This document shows, piece by piece, positions 28,086 through 37,326 of a stretch of DNA of 64,000 nucleotides (its first letter is position 1; each line of letters starts with the position of its first letter). Where the stretch lies: contig NCCZ01000003.1 of NCBI GenBank assembly GCA_002279935.1, positions 1 to 64,000 on the forward strand, written 5' to 3'. The DNA is from Hyphomicrobium sp. 12-62-95 (GTDB lineage: Bacteria; Pseudomonadota; Alphaproteobacteria; Rhizobiales; Hyphomicrobiaceae). The translations under genes were made by a program, and so were the position numbers. Under the pieces are notes generated by a model. The model worked only from the letters and a program-made list of their open reading frames with translations, made no database searches and had not been told where the DNA came from.

Positions 28086-29525
28086 ATGAGACGCGACCGC
28101 TTTTTCGCAACGATGGTGGCCACGATGGCGGCCGGTATTACAACCCTCGCACTGTCATCCACCGCAACCTTCGCTCAAGGCATCGAATTCGGTCCCACCG
28201 ACACGAAGCCCGCACCCGTCGCCAAACCCAAGCCCCCCGCCGCGAAACCGCCGGCGCCTACGGCAGCCCAGCCGCAACCGGCCGCCGCTGCCGCACCAAT
28301 TGCGCGTCAGGTCCCCGCCGCCAACGCCGCCAATTCGCTCGCCGCCAAATACGCCACCTCCGGCCTGCCGCCGAAACCCAACCCCGCCAACTGCAAGAAC
28401 GAAGTCGGCTTCAACACGTGGCTGGCCTCCTTCCGCAAGCAAGCCGCCGCCGAAGGCGTCTCCGCCCGCACCATCTCGCTCGCTCTCGACGGCCGCACGC
28501 TCGACAGCGGCGTCATCGCGCGCGACCGCAAGCAGGGCTTCTTTGCCCAAAGCTTCACTGACTTCGCCGCCAAGCTCGCCACCAACAACCGCGTCACCAA
28601 CGGCCGAGCTCAGATCAAGAAAAATGCCGACACCTTCGACCGCGCTGGCAAAGAGTATGGCGTCCCTGCCTCTGTCATCACTGGCTTCTGGGCTCTTGAA
28701 AGCGATTTCGGCGCCGGCATGGGCAAACTGCCAATCCTGAACTCGCTGACCACGCTCGCCTACGACTGCCGCCGCGGCGAGATGTTCCGCAAAGAGCTCA
28801 TGGCCGCCCTGGAAATCATCGATCGCGGCGACATGACGCCCGACACCATGATCGGCTCCTGGGCCGGCGAAATCGGTCAGACCCAATTCCTGCCCACCCG
28901 CTATCTCGCTCACGCCATCGACTATGACGGCGACGGCGACATCAATCTCTTCGCCAGCCCAACCGACATCATCGGCTCTACCGCCAACTATATGACCCAC
29001 CTCGGCTGGCGCCGCGATGAACCCTGGCTGGAAGAAGTGATCGTCACGAACGACCTGCCCTGGGATAAAGCCGACCTCGCCATCAAACTCCCCCGCTCGC
29101 AGTGGTCCACGTGGGGCGTGACCAAAGTTGATGGCTTGGCCCTTCCCGCCGACGCCATGCCGGCCTCGCTGATGCTCCCCATGGGCCGCTACGGCCCCGC
29201 GTTCCTCGCCTACGAAAACTTCAACGTTTATCTGCAGTGGAACCAGTCGCTCACCTACGCCATCACCGCAGCTTGGCTGTCCACCCGCATCGACGGCGCG
29301 CCCCCGATGCAAAAGCCCAAGCGCCAAATCGCCGTTCTCGGCCAGGATGACGCCAAGGAACTGCAACGTCAGTTGAAAAAACGTGGCTTCGACGTCGGCG
29401 AGGTCGATGGGAAAATCGGCGCGAATACGCGCGCCGCCGTCAAAGCGATGCAGGTCAAGCTCGGCTTCCCCGCCGACAGCTACCCCACGCCCGAGTTACT
29501 TGCAGCCCTGCAAAGCGAAAGCTGA
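28086..29525 (+). CDS. MltB-family lytic murein transglycosylase with peptidoglycan-binding domain
   Basis: This 479-residue periplasmic enzyme cleaves peptidoglycan glycan strands. A signal peptide (residues 1-25, ending TATFAQG) leads into an Ala/Pro-rich linker of about 60 residues. The MltB-type catalytic domain spans about 85-390, with the catalytic Glu in FWALESDFGAG and the family motif GEIGQTQFLPTRYL. A PG-binding type 1 domain forms the C-terminus (ELQRQLKKRGFDVGEVDG). The ATG at 28086 is chosen because the signal peptide starts there; the frame opens at 28041. A second, shorter paralogue is at 37327. Confidence 0.88.
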   Translation: MRRDRFFATMVATMAAGITTLALSSTATFAQGIEFGPTDTKPAPVAKPKPPAAKPPAPTAAQPQPAAAAAPIARQVPAANAANSLAAKYATSGLPPKPNPANCKNEVGFNTWLASFRKQAAAEGVSARTISLALDGRTLDSGVIARDRKQGFFAQSFTDFAAKLATNNRVTNGRAQIKKNADTFDRAGKEYGVPASVITGFWALESDFGAGMGKLPILNSLTTLAYDCRRGEMFRKELMAALEIIDRGDMTPDTMIGSWAGEIGQTQFLPTRYLAHAIDYDGDGDINLFASPTDIIGSTANYMTHLGWRRDEPWLEEVIVTNDLPWDKADLAIKLPRSQWSTWGVTKVDGLALPADAMPASLMLPMGRYGPAFLAYENFNVYLQWNQSLTYAITAAWLSTRIDGAPPMQKPKRQIAVLGQDDAKELQRQLKKRGFDVGEVDGKIGANTRAAVKAMQVKLGFPADSYPTPELLAALQSES

Positions 29526-29569
29526 GCGGCAGCGTTCGGGAGTCAATCCTGGAATAGGAGTTTGACGCG

Positions 29570-30037
29570 ATGCGCCGTCTATTACTTGTGATCACGCACA
29601 TCGCGGCCGTTGCGGTCGGCTTCGCGCTCGGCGTCTATACTTTGCCGATCCTGACGGCCGATCATGGACCAGACAAAACGGCGCTCGAGCAAGCCGCCTC
29701 CGCTGCGCAATTTACTGCAACGTTCGATCGCAAGCTCAAGGGCAGTGATTTCTTCCATTGGGGCGAAGGCAGCATCCACGTGATGCCCGATAAAATCGCA
29801 CATGTCGGCCGCTTATCGCCCGGCCCCGATTATAAACTCTATCTCACGCCCGAGTTCGTCGACGACGAAGTCTCATTCTTGAAGTTGAAGGATAAAGCCG
29901 CCCGCATCGGCGACGTAAAATCTTTTGATGGCTTCTTGCTCGCGGTGCCCTCGGGGGTCGACGTCGCGTCCTACAACACGGTCGTCGTCTGGTGCGAGGC
30001 GTTCGGTGAATTCATTAGCGCCGCGAAATACCGCTGA
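29570..30037 (+). CDS. DM13-domain secreted or membrane-anchored protein
   Basis: This 155-residue protein has an N-terminal hydrophobic segment (MRRLLLVITHIAAVAVGFALG) followed by a DM13 domain (about 55-155). The domain is marked by FHWGEGSIHVM, DYKLYLTPEFVD, and the closing YNTVVVWCEAFGEFISAAKY. The Cys of the VWCEAF motif is the conserved one proposed to take part in electron transfer in DM13 proteins. It would act in the periplasm. TAGGAG precedes the ATG. The gene lies 44 bases after the lytic transglycosylase and ends in a terminator. Confidence 0.85.
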   Translation: MRRLLLVITHIAAVAVGFALGVYTLPILTADHGPDKTALEQAASAAQFTATFDRKLKGSDFFHWGEGSIHVMPDKIAHVGRLSPGPDYKLYLTPEFVDDEVSFLKLKDKAARIGDVKSFDGFLLAVPSGVDVASYNTVVVWCEAFGEFISAAKYR

Positions 30038-30047
30038 TCCAATAACA

Positions 30048-30085
30048 AAAGCGGCCACCGTCTGGGCAAGACGGCGGCCGGCTTA
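30048..30085 (+). terminator. Terminator behind DM13 gene
   Basis: Arms CCGTCT/AGACGG with outer GGCC/GGCC pairing and AAGC/GCTT extension form a stem that ends in a T-rich run. It separates the plus-strand DM13 gene from the minus-strand gene ending at 30122, so it may serve both. Confidence 0.7.
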
Positions 30086-30121
30086 TTTATTGTAACGAGC
30101 GTGCGACGGCAGCAAATACGC

Positions 30122-30430
30122 TCAGAGCTTGCAGATCGTCGACGCGCCACGGCACGTCCAACCCCACGAACCGCCCTTTTTGCACGAATACTTGCGCGGT
30201 CCGAACGAGTAGCCGGGCGTCGTGCCGTTCGCCATCCATGACGCCCAAGCACCCCAATCCACCGCCTGCAACAGCGCCTCGTCGACCTGGAACTTGGCGT
30301 CCTTTTCCGAGCCCGCCTCGCCGACAGCGCCCTTGCGCACACACTCTTTGGCTTCCGCCGAAGCCGCGGCACCGAGCAGGATACCTGCGGCAGCCACCGC
30401 CGCCGTCATGGCGCGAACGATCTTGGTCAT
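30122..30430 (-). CDS. Small secreted protein, Cys-containing
   Basis: This 102-residue protein has a signal peptide (MTKIVRAMTAAVAAAGILLG ... AEAK). The mature part holds four Cys (KECVRKG, KYSCKKGG, WTCRGAS, TICKL) and ends in a tryptophan-rich segment (GGSWGWTCRG), suggesting two disulfides in the periplasm. GGGAGG lies 7 bases upstream of the ATG at 30430. No named family was recognised, although similar proteins occur in Hyphomicrobiales. Confidence 0.65.
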   Translation of the reverse strand: MTKIVRAMTAAVAAAGILLGAAASAEAKECVRKGAVGEAGSEKDAKFQVDEALLQAVDWGAWASWMANGTTPGYSFGPRKYSCKKGGSWGWTCRGASTICKL

Positions 30431-30592
30431 TGGTTTTGGCCTCCCAGCCCCGTTGCGAGAATCAACTCTGAAACTTTGTCCCGCGAAGCACCCCTTGACC
30501 ACAGCCGCGCCCCAAAAACGTGGGGAAGATCGTCAGGCGGCATCCAATCAAATCCGCTGCACGGCGCGGAAAGCACAGCTAATGTGGTCGCG

Positions 30593-31375
30593 ATGAGAAT
30601 AACCCACAGCTATCGCGCGCGACTGTGCGCCCTGACATCGCTCACCGGCCTGCTGCTGACCAGCATCGATGCTGTTGCGGCCGGCCCCGGCGTCATCGGC
30701 ACCGATGATCGCAAGCCCGTCACGGAAACGGGCCGCCCCTGGGATGCCATCGGGCAGGTCAACATCGGCGGTTATCGCGCGCTTGGCCAATGCACCGGCA
30801 CGCTGGTCCGCCCGAACCTCGTCATCACCGCCGCCCATTGCCTCATGAACGACGCCACCGGCAAACCGCATCCCTTCCGCCACATCCATTTCCTGGCTGG
30901 CGTCCGCGGCGGCAAGCATGCGGCGCACGCCAAGGCGAAATGCCTCCGCTTCCTCAACGGACACACCTACGTTCCGCAGAGAAATGCCAACGGCGTGCCG
31001 CTCAGCGCCATGTTCCAGGACGTTGCCGCCATCACGCTCGACGCCGATCTCGCCATCGAACCGGCAACCATCGCCGATGCCCGCCCCCGCGCCCCCGGCG
31101 AACCGCTCGTCCACGCCGCCTATCCCGCCGACCGACGCTTTCAGCTGCAAGCCCACACCGGCTGCCGCCTCTTGCAACCCAATCGCCCAACACCTGTCTG
31201 GCTCAGCGACTGCGACACGCACCCCGCCAGTTCCGGCGGCCCCGTCTTCGTCGAAGAGAATGGCAGCCTCGCGCTGGCCGCCGTCATGGTGGGCGCCGGC
31301 CGTGCCAACACCACCGCCATTCCACTCGCCACCTGGCAAGAACTGCTCGACGGCAACGCCTGCGAACAGCGCTAA
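30593..31375 (+). CDS. Trypsin-like serine protease, secreted
   Basis: This 260-residue S1-family protease has a signal peptide (residues 1-28, ending DAVAA). The catalytic His is in TAAHC (near residue 82), the Asp in the DVAAITLD region, and the Ser in the PASSGGPVF motif, which replaces the usual GDSGGP. Five other Cys support disulfides. It would act in the periplasm or outside the cell. The ATG at 30593 matches the signal peptide. It is divergent from the small secreted-protein gene. Confidence 0.8.
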   Translation: MRITHSYRARLCALTSLTGLLLTSIDAVAAGPGVIGTDDRKPVTETGRPWDAIGQVNIGGYRALGQCTGTLVRPNLVITAAHCLMNDATGKPHPFRHIHFLAGVRGGKHAAHAKAKCLRFLNGHTYVPQRNANGVPLSAMFQDVAAITLDADLAIEPATIADARPRAPGEPLVHAAYPADRRFQLQAHTGCRLLQPNRPTPVWLSDCDTHPASSGGPVFVEENGSLALAAVMVGAGRANTTAIPLATWQELLDGNACEQR

Positions 31376-31382
31376 GCTCCAC

Positions 31383-32042
31383 TCACGCCTTCTCGTCGCC
31401 CGTCAGAACCTTGCCCATCCACTCGTCGATCGTGATCTGCCCGACCTTGTCCACCACCGCCGTTTCGTGCGGCCGCAGCACATCCTGAATGCCATCGATG
31501 CGCTTCCATTCGCAAAACGGCGTATCGGCATTCTCGGTCGGCGCGTAGCGCGACGTCTGCACCTTCTGATATCGGTGCACGTAGCGCGGGCAGTTCATCC
31601 ACAATTCCGAGACGGTCACAATCACCGCCAGTTCCGCTTCCTTGAACATTGACAGCGCCTTCGGGTCCCGCGAGATCGCCGCCCGCCCTTGCACGCGCAA
31701 GCGAAACGGCTTCTCAAGATCGATGAACAGAAACCCGACTTCCGGGTTGCCCGCGATGTTGCCCATCGACAGATACATTCCATTGCCGTCGTAGCTCGGA
31801 AACGCCAGCGTCTGCGCATCGAGCACACGAACAAAGCCCGGCACGCCACCCTTGTACGACACCGTCGGCCGCCCGCGATCATCCACCGTCGTCAGGAAAA
31901 ACATGTCCCGGCTTTCAATAAAGCCCTTCTCCATGTCGGTGATTTCGGTCTTCATCGCGATCGCTTCTATGCGGTCGGCCATCGCCCGCGACTCGAACTG
32001 ATCCTGCAGCGCGCGGTGCTCGGGCCCATACAAGCGGCTCAT
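31383..32042 (-). CDS. Pyridoxamine 5'-phosphate oxidase-like flavoprotein
   Basis: This 219-residue protein belongs to the PNPOx-like split-barrel group. Segments FIESRDMFFLTTVDDRGRP, VSYKGGVPGFVRVLD and GNIAGNPEVGFLFIDLEKP are characteristic of the flavin-binding barrel. The true PNPOx substrate residues are not obvious, so it is probably an FMN- or F420-type reductase of unknown substrate. It ends 8 bases from the protease stop on the opposite strand (convergent). Confidence 0.75.
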   Translation of the reverse strand: MSRLYGPEHRALQDQFESRAMADRIEAIAMKTEITDMEKGFIESRDMFFLTTVDDRGRPTVSYKGGVPGFVRVLDAQTLAFPSYDGNGMYLSMGNIAGNPEVGFLFIDLEKPFRLRVQGRAAISRDPKALSMFKEAELAVIVTVSELWMNCPRYVHRYQKVQTSRYAPTENADTPFCEWKRIDGIQDVLRPHETAVVDKVGQITIDEWMGKVLTGDEKA

Positions 32043-32175
32043 GGTGCATTTCCCCTTTGTGACGTTTTATGTTGTGGTTTCGCTGGCCTTATAGCATTGC
32101 CGAAACGAAAGTGGCCCCGGCGCGTCGCGGACTTTCCCGCCAAGCCAACACCCATCCTGAACACAAGGCGCAAGC

Positions 32176-32805
32176 TTGCCCGTTTCTCCCACATCGTTTG
32201 GCGCGATTGACATCCCAACGCCGCCCGCCCCGCGCGGCCGCCGCGTTGGGTTGATGGGTGGCTCGTTCAATCCACCGCACGCCGGTCACCGCCTCGCCGC
32301 TGAGGAAGCCCTGCAACGTCTCGGCCTCGACGAACTCTGGTGGATCGTCACGCCGGGAAATCCGCTGAAATCCCACGGCGACCTGAAGCCGCTGACGGAC
32401 CGGCTGACTGCTGTACGCGCCATGGCCCTGGATCCGCGCATGCGCGTCACGTCGTTCGAAGCAGCACTTGGCTCACCCTACACCGCCGTCACACTCCAGT
32501 TCTTGAAACGCCGCTATCCGACCGTGCGGTTCGTCTGGGTCATGGGAGCCGACAATCTCGCCACCTTCCACCGCTGGCAGGATTGGCGCGGCATCGCTGC
32601 GGCCATGCCCATCGCTGTCGTCGACCGCCCGGACCACCGGTTACCGGCCCTGGCCTCCAAGACGGCCAAAGCCCTCGAGCGGTTGCGAATCCCAGAAGCC
32701 AAAGCCCGCGCCCTGGCCACCATGCCGCCCCCGGCCTGGGTATTTCTAACCAATCCGCTCGCCCCCCACTCCTCAACCGCAATCAGGCAAGCTGCTGATT
32801 CATAA
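32176..32805 (+). CDS. nadD: Nicotinate-nucleotide adenylyltransferase
   Basis: This enzyme makes deamido-NAD from nicotinate mononucleotide and ATP. The motif GGSFNPPHAGH near residue 28 is the nucleotidyltransferase signature, FVWVMGADN is typical for NadD, and the C-terminal HSSTAIR is the second ATP-binding motif. It ends just 5 residues after that motif, shorter than E. coli NadD but not a sign of damage in alphaproteobacteria as I recall. No ATG or GTG is available before the first motif. The TTG at 32176, with AAGG 8 bases upstream, is the likely start. It leads the nadD-rsfS-rlmH operon. Confidence 0.88.
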   Translation: MPVSPTSFGAIDIPTPPAPRGRRVGLMGGSFNPPHAGHRLAAEEALQRLGLDELWWIVTPGNPLKSHGDLKPLTDRLTAVRAMALDPRMRVTSFEAALGSPYTAVTLQFLKRRYPTVRFVWVMGADNLATFHRWQDWRGIAAAMPIAVVDRPDHRLPALASKTAKALERLRIPEAKARALATMPPPAWVFLTNPLAPHSSTAIRQAADS

Positions 32806-32974
32806 ACTATTTTTGACATTCGCCTGTGGCAACTCAGTGCGGACATGCGGGCAATGGGTTGCCGGAATCCCCGCCGCGCCTTATCTTTGCTGCGTGTTGG
32901 TGCTGGACCAACCCGAAGCTTGGCCCCATACCGGCCCCTCGCGACGTAAACGGAAAGGATCTAGAGACCCCCAC

Positions 32975-33391
32975 ATGCCAACCTCCACCGGAGCGGCCCC
33001 GAAGGGCGCTTCTACCGCTGCCAAAGCCCCTGAAGGCTCGGCAGCGTCCGCATTGGCCGACCTCTTGAAGGACGTCGTCGACTGGCTCGACGAGTTCAAG
33101 GCCGAAGAGATCGTAACCATCGATCTCTCAGGAAAGTCCTCCATCGGCGATTTCATGGTCGTCGCCTCCGGACGGACCGACCGCCACGTCGGCGCCATCG
33201 CCGATCAGCTGCGCCAGAAACTCAAAGAATCCGGCTGCCCGACCGTCCGCGTCGAGGGCCTGGAAACCTGCGACTGGGTGCTGATCGACAGCGGCGATAT
33301 CATCGTCCATGTCTTCCGGCCCGAAGTCCGCGATTTCTACAACCTCGAGAAAATGTGGTCGGTGGACCGTCCCGCCGACGCGGCTCACTAA
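32975..33391 (+). CDS. rsfS: Ribosomal silencing factor RsfS
   Basis: This 138-residue protein is RsfS, which binds L14 on the large subunit and blocks joining with the small subunit in poor growth conditions. The core (about 35-135) shows KAEEIVTIDLSGKSSIGDFMV, SGRTDRHVGAIAD, VEGLETCDWVLIDSGDIIVH and FRPEVRDFYNLEKMW. A 30-residue Ala/Ser-rich N-terminal extension is present. The ATG at 32975 has only a distant AAGGA. It follows nadD and precedes rlmH, the usual order. Confidence 0.92.
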   Translation: MPTSTGAAPKGASTAAKAPEGSAASALADLLKDVVDWLDEFKAEEIVTIDLSGKSSIGDFMVVASGRTDRHVGAIADQLRQKLKESGCPTVRVEGLETCDWVLIDSGDIIVHVFRPEVRDFYNLEKMWSVDRPADAAH

Positions 33392-33415
33392 GCCGGGCCG
33401 CGCGAAGGACGCTGG

Positions 33416-33895
33416 ATGCGCGTTGAAATTCTGGCCATCGGGCGTCTGAAGGACGAGGCCGAAAGCATGATCGTGGCGCGCTACCAGAAGCGCTTTGACC
33501 AGACCGGGCGTCCGTGCGGTCTGGGGCCGTTGACCATCGCCGAATTCCCCGAAAGCCGAGCCTCCAGCGTCGCCGATCGCAAAGCCGACGAAGCCGCTCG
33601 CCTTTTGAAAGCGGCCGGCAACTCAGCCCTCATCGTCTTGGAAGTTACCGGCAAACCGCTCACCAGCGAAGCCTTTGCAGCCCATCTTCGTGACTTGGCG
33701 GCAGCGGCCACCAAGTCCTGCGCATTCCTGATCGGCGGACCCGACGGCCACGGCCCCGCTGTCCTAGCCGCTCCAAGCCTCAAACTCTCCCTCGGCGCCC
33801 TCACCCTCCCCCACGGTCTCGCCCGCGTCGTGCTCGCCGAACAGCTCTACCGTGCCGCTACAATCCTGACCGGCCACCCCTATCACCGCGCGTAA
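33416..33895 (+). CDS. rlmH: 23S rRNA pseudouridine-1915 N3-methyltransferase
   Basis: This 159-residue SPOUT enzyme methylates pseudouridine 1915 of 23S rRNA. It opens with MRVEILAIGRLK, carries the cofactor motif FLIGGPDGHG, and ends with LYRAATILTGHPYHR as is typical. GAAGGA precedes the ATG at 33416. It closes the operon begun by nadD. Confidence 0.93.
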   Translation: MRVEILAIGRLKDEAESMIVARYQKRFDQTGRPCGLGPLTIAEFPESRASSVADRKADEAARLLKAAGNSALIVLEVTGKPLTSEAFAAHLRDLAAAATKSCAFLIGGPDGHGPAVLAAPSLKLSLGALTLPHGLARVVLAEQLYRAATILTGHPYHRA

Positions 33896-34070
33896 AAGCT
33901 GTTTGTGGCTTGGCGAGGCAGCGCCGTCCGGCTATTGCCATGGGCAGGTGGGCAATTTGCCCGCACGCCATGCCAAGACGACACGGGAGGGGCCGGGGGG
34001 TTCCGACACTGCCCGCACGTCTAAAAATGTGAATGCGCGTCAACCGTTGCGTCAGTTGAGGAGAACGTCC

Positions 34071-35372
34071 ATGTCCACCAGCGTCATCGAGATCTTGAAA
34101 GGCTTCATCACCCCGAACCTGCTGAACGGCGTCGGTTCGGCAATCGGAATTCCAGGCGATGTCGCCGGTCGCGGTCTCACCGACCTCGTTGGACAATACC
34201 TCGGCGCCCTCGTGCAGCAATCGGGCGATCGCGATGCGATGTCGAACGTCGCGGAACTCGCCAATTCCGTCTCGCGCGACACCTCCGGCATCAACGATAT
34301 CAAGGGCCTTCTCGCCGGCGGCATCCCGAGCACGATGGCTGTCCTCGCCGGCAACCGGCTGATGGGCTCGCTGTTCGGCGTCTGGCAGGCATCGACCGTT
34401 CACAAGACCGCAAGCGCATTGAACATCGGCCCCGTCGCATCCTCGTCGCTCTTCAATCTCGCAGCCCCCCTCGTCCTGTCGGCGATCTCTAAGCGCCTCG
34501 GCGGTGGCGCACTCACAGGCGCAGCCCTCACCGCTCTCATCGGTCAGGAAAAGGGTGCGATGATGAGCGGCCTCAGCTCGCTCGCCTCCAACATCGTGTC
34601 GCCCGTCAAGGCCGCCGCTCCCGCCGCTGTGGCCCCCGCGGCCGTTGCCGCCGCGGCACCCGTCGCCGCAGCCGCAGTCAAGGCAGCCACACGCACCGCC
34701 GCTCCGGCAGCCGCCGCACCTGCATACGCCGGACGCGACAACGGCCTCTTCACGTCCTTCCTCTGGCTGCTGTTACCGCTCGCCTTCATCGGCTGGCTGG
34801 CGTGGCAGAAATTGAATGAGCCACCGGCCGAACCGCCCGCGCCCGCAGCCGCGGCGGAACCCGCCGCAGCACCCGCTGCAGCACCCGCTGCCGCTGCCAG
34901 ACCCGAGCCCGCGGCCGGGTTCACGCGCATCGGCCTCGCTGGTGGCACCGACATCGATGCCGCAACCGATGGAGTCGAATCCAAGATCATCGCTTTCATC
35001 AATGATCCGGGCGCCGTGATCGACAAGACGGTCTGGTTCAACTTCGACCGCCTCACCTTTGAGACGGGCTCCACCAGCCTGACGTCGGAATCCAAAGCGC
35101 AGATCGACAACATCGTCGCGATCCTCAACGCTTACCCTGCTGTGAAGATCAAGATCGGCGGCTACACCGACAACGTCGGCGACCCGCAGGCGAACCTCGA
35201 TCTTTCTGGCAATCGCGCCGTCAAAGTGATGGAAGCCATTGTGGCAGGCGGCATCGCAGCCGACCGCGTCGAAGCCGAAGGCTATGGCGACCAGTTCCCC
35301 GTCGCCGATAACGCCACGGACGAAGGCCGCGCCCAGAACCGCCGCACGTCAGTCAGCATCCGCGCGAAGTAG
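34071..35372 (+). CDS. DUF937-OmpA fusion protein
   Basis: This 433-residue protein combines an N-terminal DUF937-like domain (about 1-160, rich in small residues), an Ala/Pro linker, a single membrane helix (FTSFLWLLLPLAFIGWLAW, about 225-245), another Ala/Pro-rich linker, and a C-terminal OmpA domain (about 315-433; VKIKIGGYTDNVGDPQANLDLS; NRRTSVSIR). The C-terminal part would contact peptidoglycan in the periplasm while the DUF937 part stays in the cytoplasm. There is no beta-barrel. GAGGAGA precedes the ATG. The function of such fusions is not established. Confidence 0.8.
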   Translation: MSTSVIEILKGFITPNLLNGVGSAIGIPGDVAGRGLTDLVGQYLGALVQQSGDRDAMSNVAELANSVSRDTSGINDIKGLLAGGIPSTMAVLAGNRLMGSLFGVWQASTVHKTASALNIGPVASSSLFNLAAPLVLSAISKRLGGGALTGAALTALIGQEKGAMMSGLSSLASNIVSPVKAAAPAAVAPAAVAAAAPVAAAAVKAATRTAAPAAAAPAYAGRDNGLFTSFLWLLLPLAFIGWLAWQKLNEPPAEPPAPAAAAEPAAAPAAAPAAAARPEPAAGFTRIGLAGGTDIDAATDGVESKIIAFINDPGAVIDKTVWFNFDRLTFETGSTSLTSESKAQIDNIVAILNAYPAVKIKIGGYTDNVGDPQANLDLSGNRAVKVMEAIVAGGIAADRVEAEGYGDQFPVADNATDEGRAQNRRTSVSIRAK

Positions 35373-35373
35373 C

Positions 35374-35470
35374 CCCACACCGGCCTGCCGAGTGTGGGCG
35401 AAAAAAAGCCCACACCGGCTGTCTTAATTTTTGAAATCATAAAGCGGGGCCTTCGGGTCCCGCTTTTTTG
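35374..35470. terminator. Two hairpins between convergent genes
   Basis: A first hairpin (CCCACAC ... GTGTGGG, 35374-35399) is followed by A residues. A second one (AAAGCGGG ... CCCGCTTT, 35442-35467) is followed by T residues. They separate the plus-strand OmpA-type gene from the minus-strand SDR gene and can serve both directions. Confidence 0.8.
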
Positions 35471-35472
35471 CG

Positions 35473-36300
35473 TCACATCTTCTGCACAAACCAATCGATG
35501 GTCCGCTGTGGGGCGACGCGTTTCAGCGCCGCCGCGAAGTACGTCGGCTTCGTCACGTAGTAGCGCATTTTCGGGCGCGCACTCTCCACTGCGTGCACGA
35601 GCTTTTCGGTCACGGCTTCCGGCTCCAGCTTGAACGCGTCGTTGCCGCCCTGCTCCATGCGCGCCAACCGCGCTTCATAAAGCGCCCGGTGCGGCGATGC
35701 CGGGATATCGATGGTCGCCACGAAATTGGCCAGCGCGTGTTCCACGAACCGCGTCCGGATCGGCCCCGGCTCGATCAGCGACACATGTACGCCGCTTCCC
35801 TTGAGTTCGATCCGCAGGCTGTCGCTCAACGCCTCCATCGCGAATTTCGATGCGCAGTAAGCCCCGCGAAACGGCGCCGCAACGAGCCCCAGCACCGACG
35901 AGCACTGCACGATCCGTCCATGCCCCTGCCGCCGCATGACCGGCAGAATGCGACGCGTCAAATCATGCTGCGCGAACAGATTGACCTCGAACTGCCGCCG
36001 CAGCGCCTCGCCCGGCAAATCCTCAATCGCGCCGACCTGCCCATACGCCGCGTTGTTGAACAGCGCATCAATGCGCCCGCCTGAGATCGTCAACGCTCGC
36101 TCCGCGCAGGCTGCCACCGACGCCGGATCCGACATCTCCACATGCACCGCATCGACGCCGATATCGGCCCTCAACATCGCCAGATCGTCGTCGCGCCGTG
36201 CCGTTGCAATCACATGCCAGCCGCGCGCCTTCATCACCCGCGCCGACGCTAGCCCGATCCCCGACGAACAGCCTGTGATGAGGATGGTGCGCGCGCTCAT
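35473..36300 (-). CDS. Short-chain dehydrogenase/reductase
   Basis: This 275-residue classical SDR has the cofactor motif TGCSSGIG at residues 9-16, the NNAAYG motif, the catalytic Ser in SSVLG, and YCASK as the Tyr-Lys pair. An Arg after the second strand (ATARRDDD) suggests NADP use. The substrate is unknown. It lies next to a corrinoid-binding-type protein on the same strand (gap of 39 bases). Confidence 0.88.
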   Translation of the reverse strand: MSARTILITGCSSGIGLASARVMKARGWHVIATARRDDDLAMLRADIGVDAVHVEMSDPASVAACAERALTISGGRIDALFNNAAYGQVGAIEDLPGEALRRQFEVNLFAQHDLTRRILPVMRRQGHGRIVQCSSVLGLVAAPFRGAYCASKFAMEALSDSLRIELKGSGVHVSLIEPGPIRTRFVEHALANFVATIDIPASPHRALYEARLARMEQGGNDAFKLEPEAVTEKLVHAVESARPKMRYYVTKPTYFAAALKRVAPQRTIDWFVQKM

Positions 36301-36339
36301 ACCAAGCTCCAGCGGTGATTGATCACGTCATTGCACGCG

Positions 36340-37287
36340 TTACGTCGGCCAAACGACATACGCCTCGCCCAGATGCCCATACGTGCGCACATCCGGATGC
36401 AGAATTTCAGCGAGAATTTCCGCGCTCTCCACGAGCCGCGGCCCCGGCCGGTTGAAAAACGCATTTCCGTCGGCCACGAACACGCGGCCCTCGCGCACGG
36501 CGCGCAGCGATTTGAACACAGGATGCCCGCGCATCGCTTCCAACTCGGGCAGCGAGGTCGCGATGTCGTAGCCGCACGGCCCGACCAAGAGAATGTCGGG
36601 ATCGGCCGCCGCAAAGTCTTCCCAGCTCACCCACGGCGAGTTTTCGCCGCTCACGCCAAACGGACTGATCCCGCCCGCCGCCGTGATCAATTCCGGCATC
36701 CAATGCCCGCCCGACATCGGTGGCTCGATCCACTCGACAAACCCGAGTTTTGGCCGCGACCGCCCCTCGACCGACGCCGCAATCTCCGCGATGCGGCTCT
36801 GCATCGACGCCACGAGTTCCGCCCCCGCCGCCGGCCGCCCAATGGCCTCGGCGACACTTAGGATATCCGCATAAACGTCCGACAACGTGTGCGGGCGGAG
36901 CGAAACGATCCGCGCGCTGCTGTCGGTCCAGGTGCACAGCGCCGCCCGCACGTCCGCCAGCGACACCGCGCACACCTCGCACTGATCCTGCGTCAGGATC
37001 ACGTCCGGTGCCAGCGCCCGCATGCGATCCGCGTCCACCTCGTAAACCGCCAGACCCTGCTCCAAGAGCCCTTTGACCGAGCGGTCGATCTCCACACTCG
37101 TCGCGCCATGCACTTTGAATTTCGCCCGCGTCAGCTGCGGCAAGCCGAGAACGCCCGGCGGATAATCGCACTCGTGCGACCGCGCCACTTGGGTGCCGCC
37201 CGCGCCGAGGGCGTGCAGAATTTCGGTGGCGCTCGCGATCAACGAGATGACCCGGGGCGGAGAGGACGTGTGTGCGATGCTGCTCAT
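36340..37287 (-). CDS. BtuF-like cobalamin/iron-chelate binding protein without signal peptide
   Basis: This 315-residue protein has the class III periplasmic-binding fold typical of BtuF-like corrinoid-binding proteins: VISLIASATEILHALGAG at the N-terminus, PDVILTQDQCEVCAV, a long linker helix (VYADILSVAEAIG), and PDILLVGPCGYD. No signal peptide is visible, so it may be cytoplasmic, as in a group annotated as cobalamin-binding proteins. It follows the SDR gene. The window encodes one B12-dependent enzyme, ecm at 44497. A functional tie is possible but unproven. Confidence 0.75.
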   Translation of the reverse strand: MSSIAHTSSPPRVISLIASATEILHALGAGGTQVARSHECDYPPGVLGLPQLTRAKFKVHGATSVEIDRSVKGLLEQGLAVYEVDADRMRALAPDVILTQDQCEVCAVSLADVRAALCTWTDSSARIVSLRPHTLSDVYADILSVAEAIGRPAAGAELVASMQSRIAEIAASVEGRSRPKLGFVEWIEPPMSGGHWMPELITAAGGISPFGVSGENSPWVSWEDFAAADPDILLVGPCGYDIATSLPELEAMRGHPVFKSLRAVREGRVFVADGNAFFNRPGPRLVESAEILAEILHPDVRTYGHLGEAYVVWPT

Positions 37288-37326
37288 GCAAGCGTCATGG
37301 CATCACCCGCGCGCCGCTTCAACCGC

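Noticed and set aside
32176..32805. nadD truncated at its 3' end
   Set aside because: It stops soon after the second ATP motif, but all catalytic motifs are present and I recall short C-termini as usual in alphaproteobacterial NadD.
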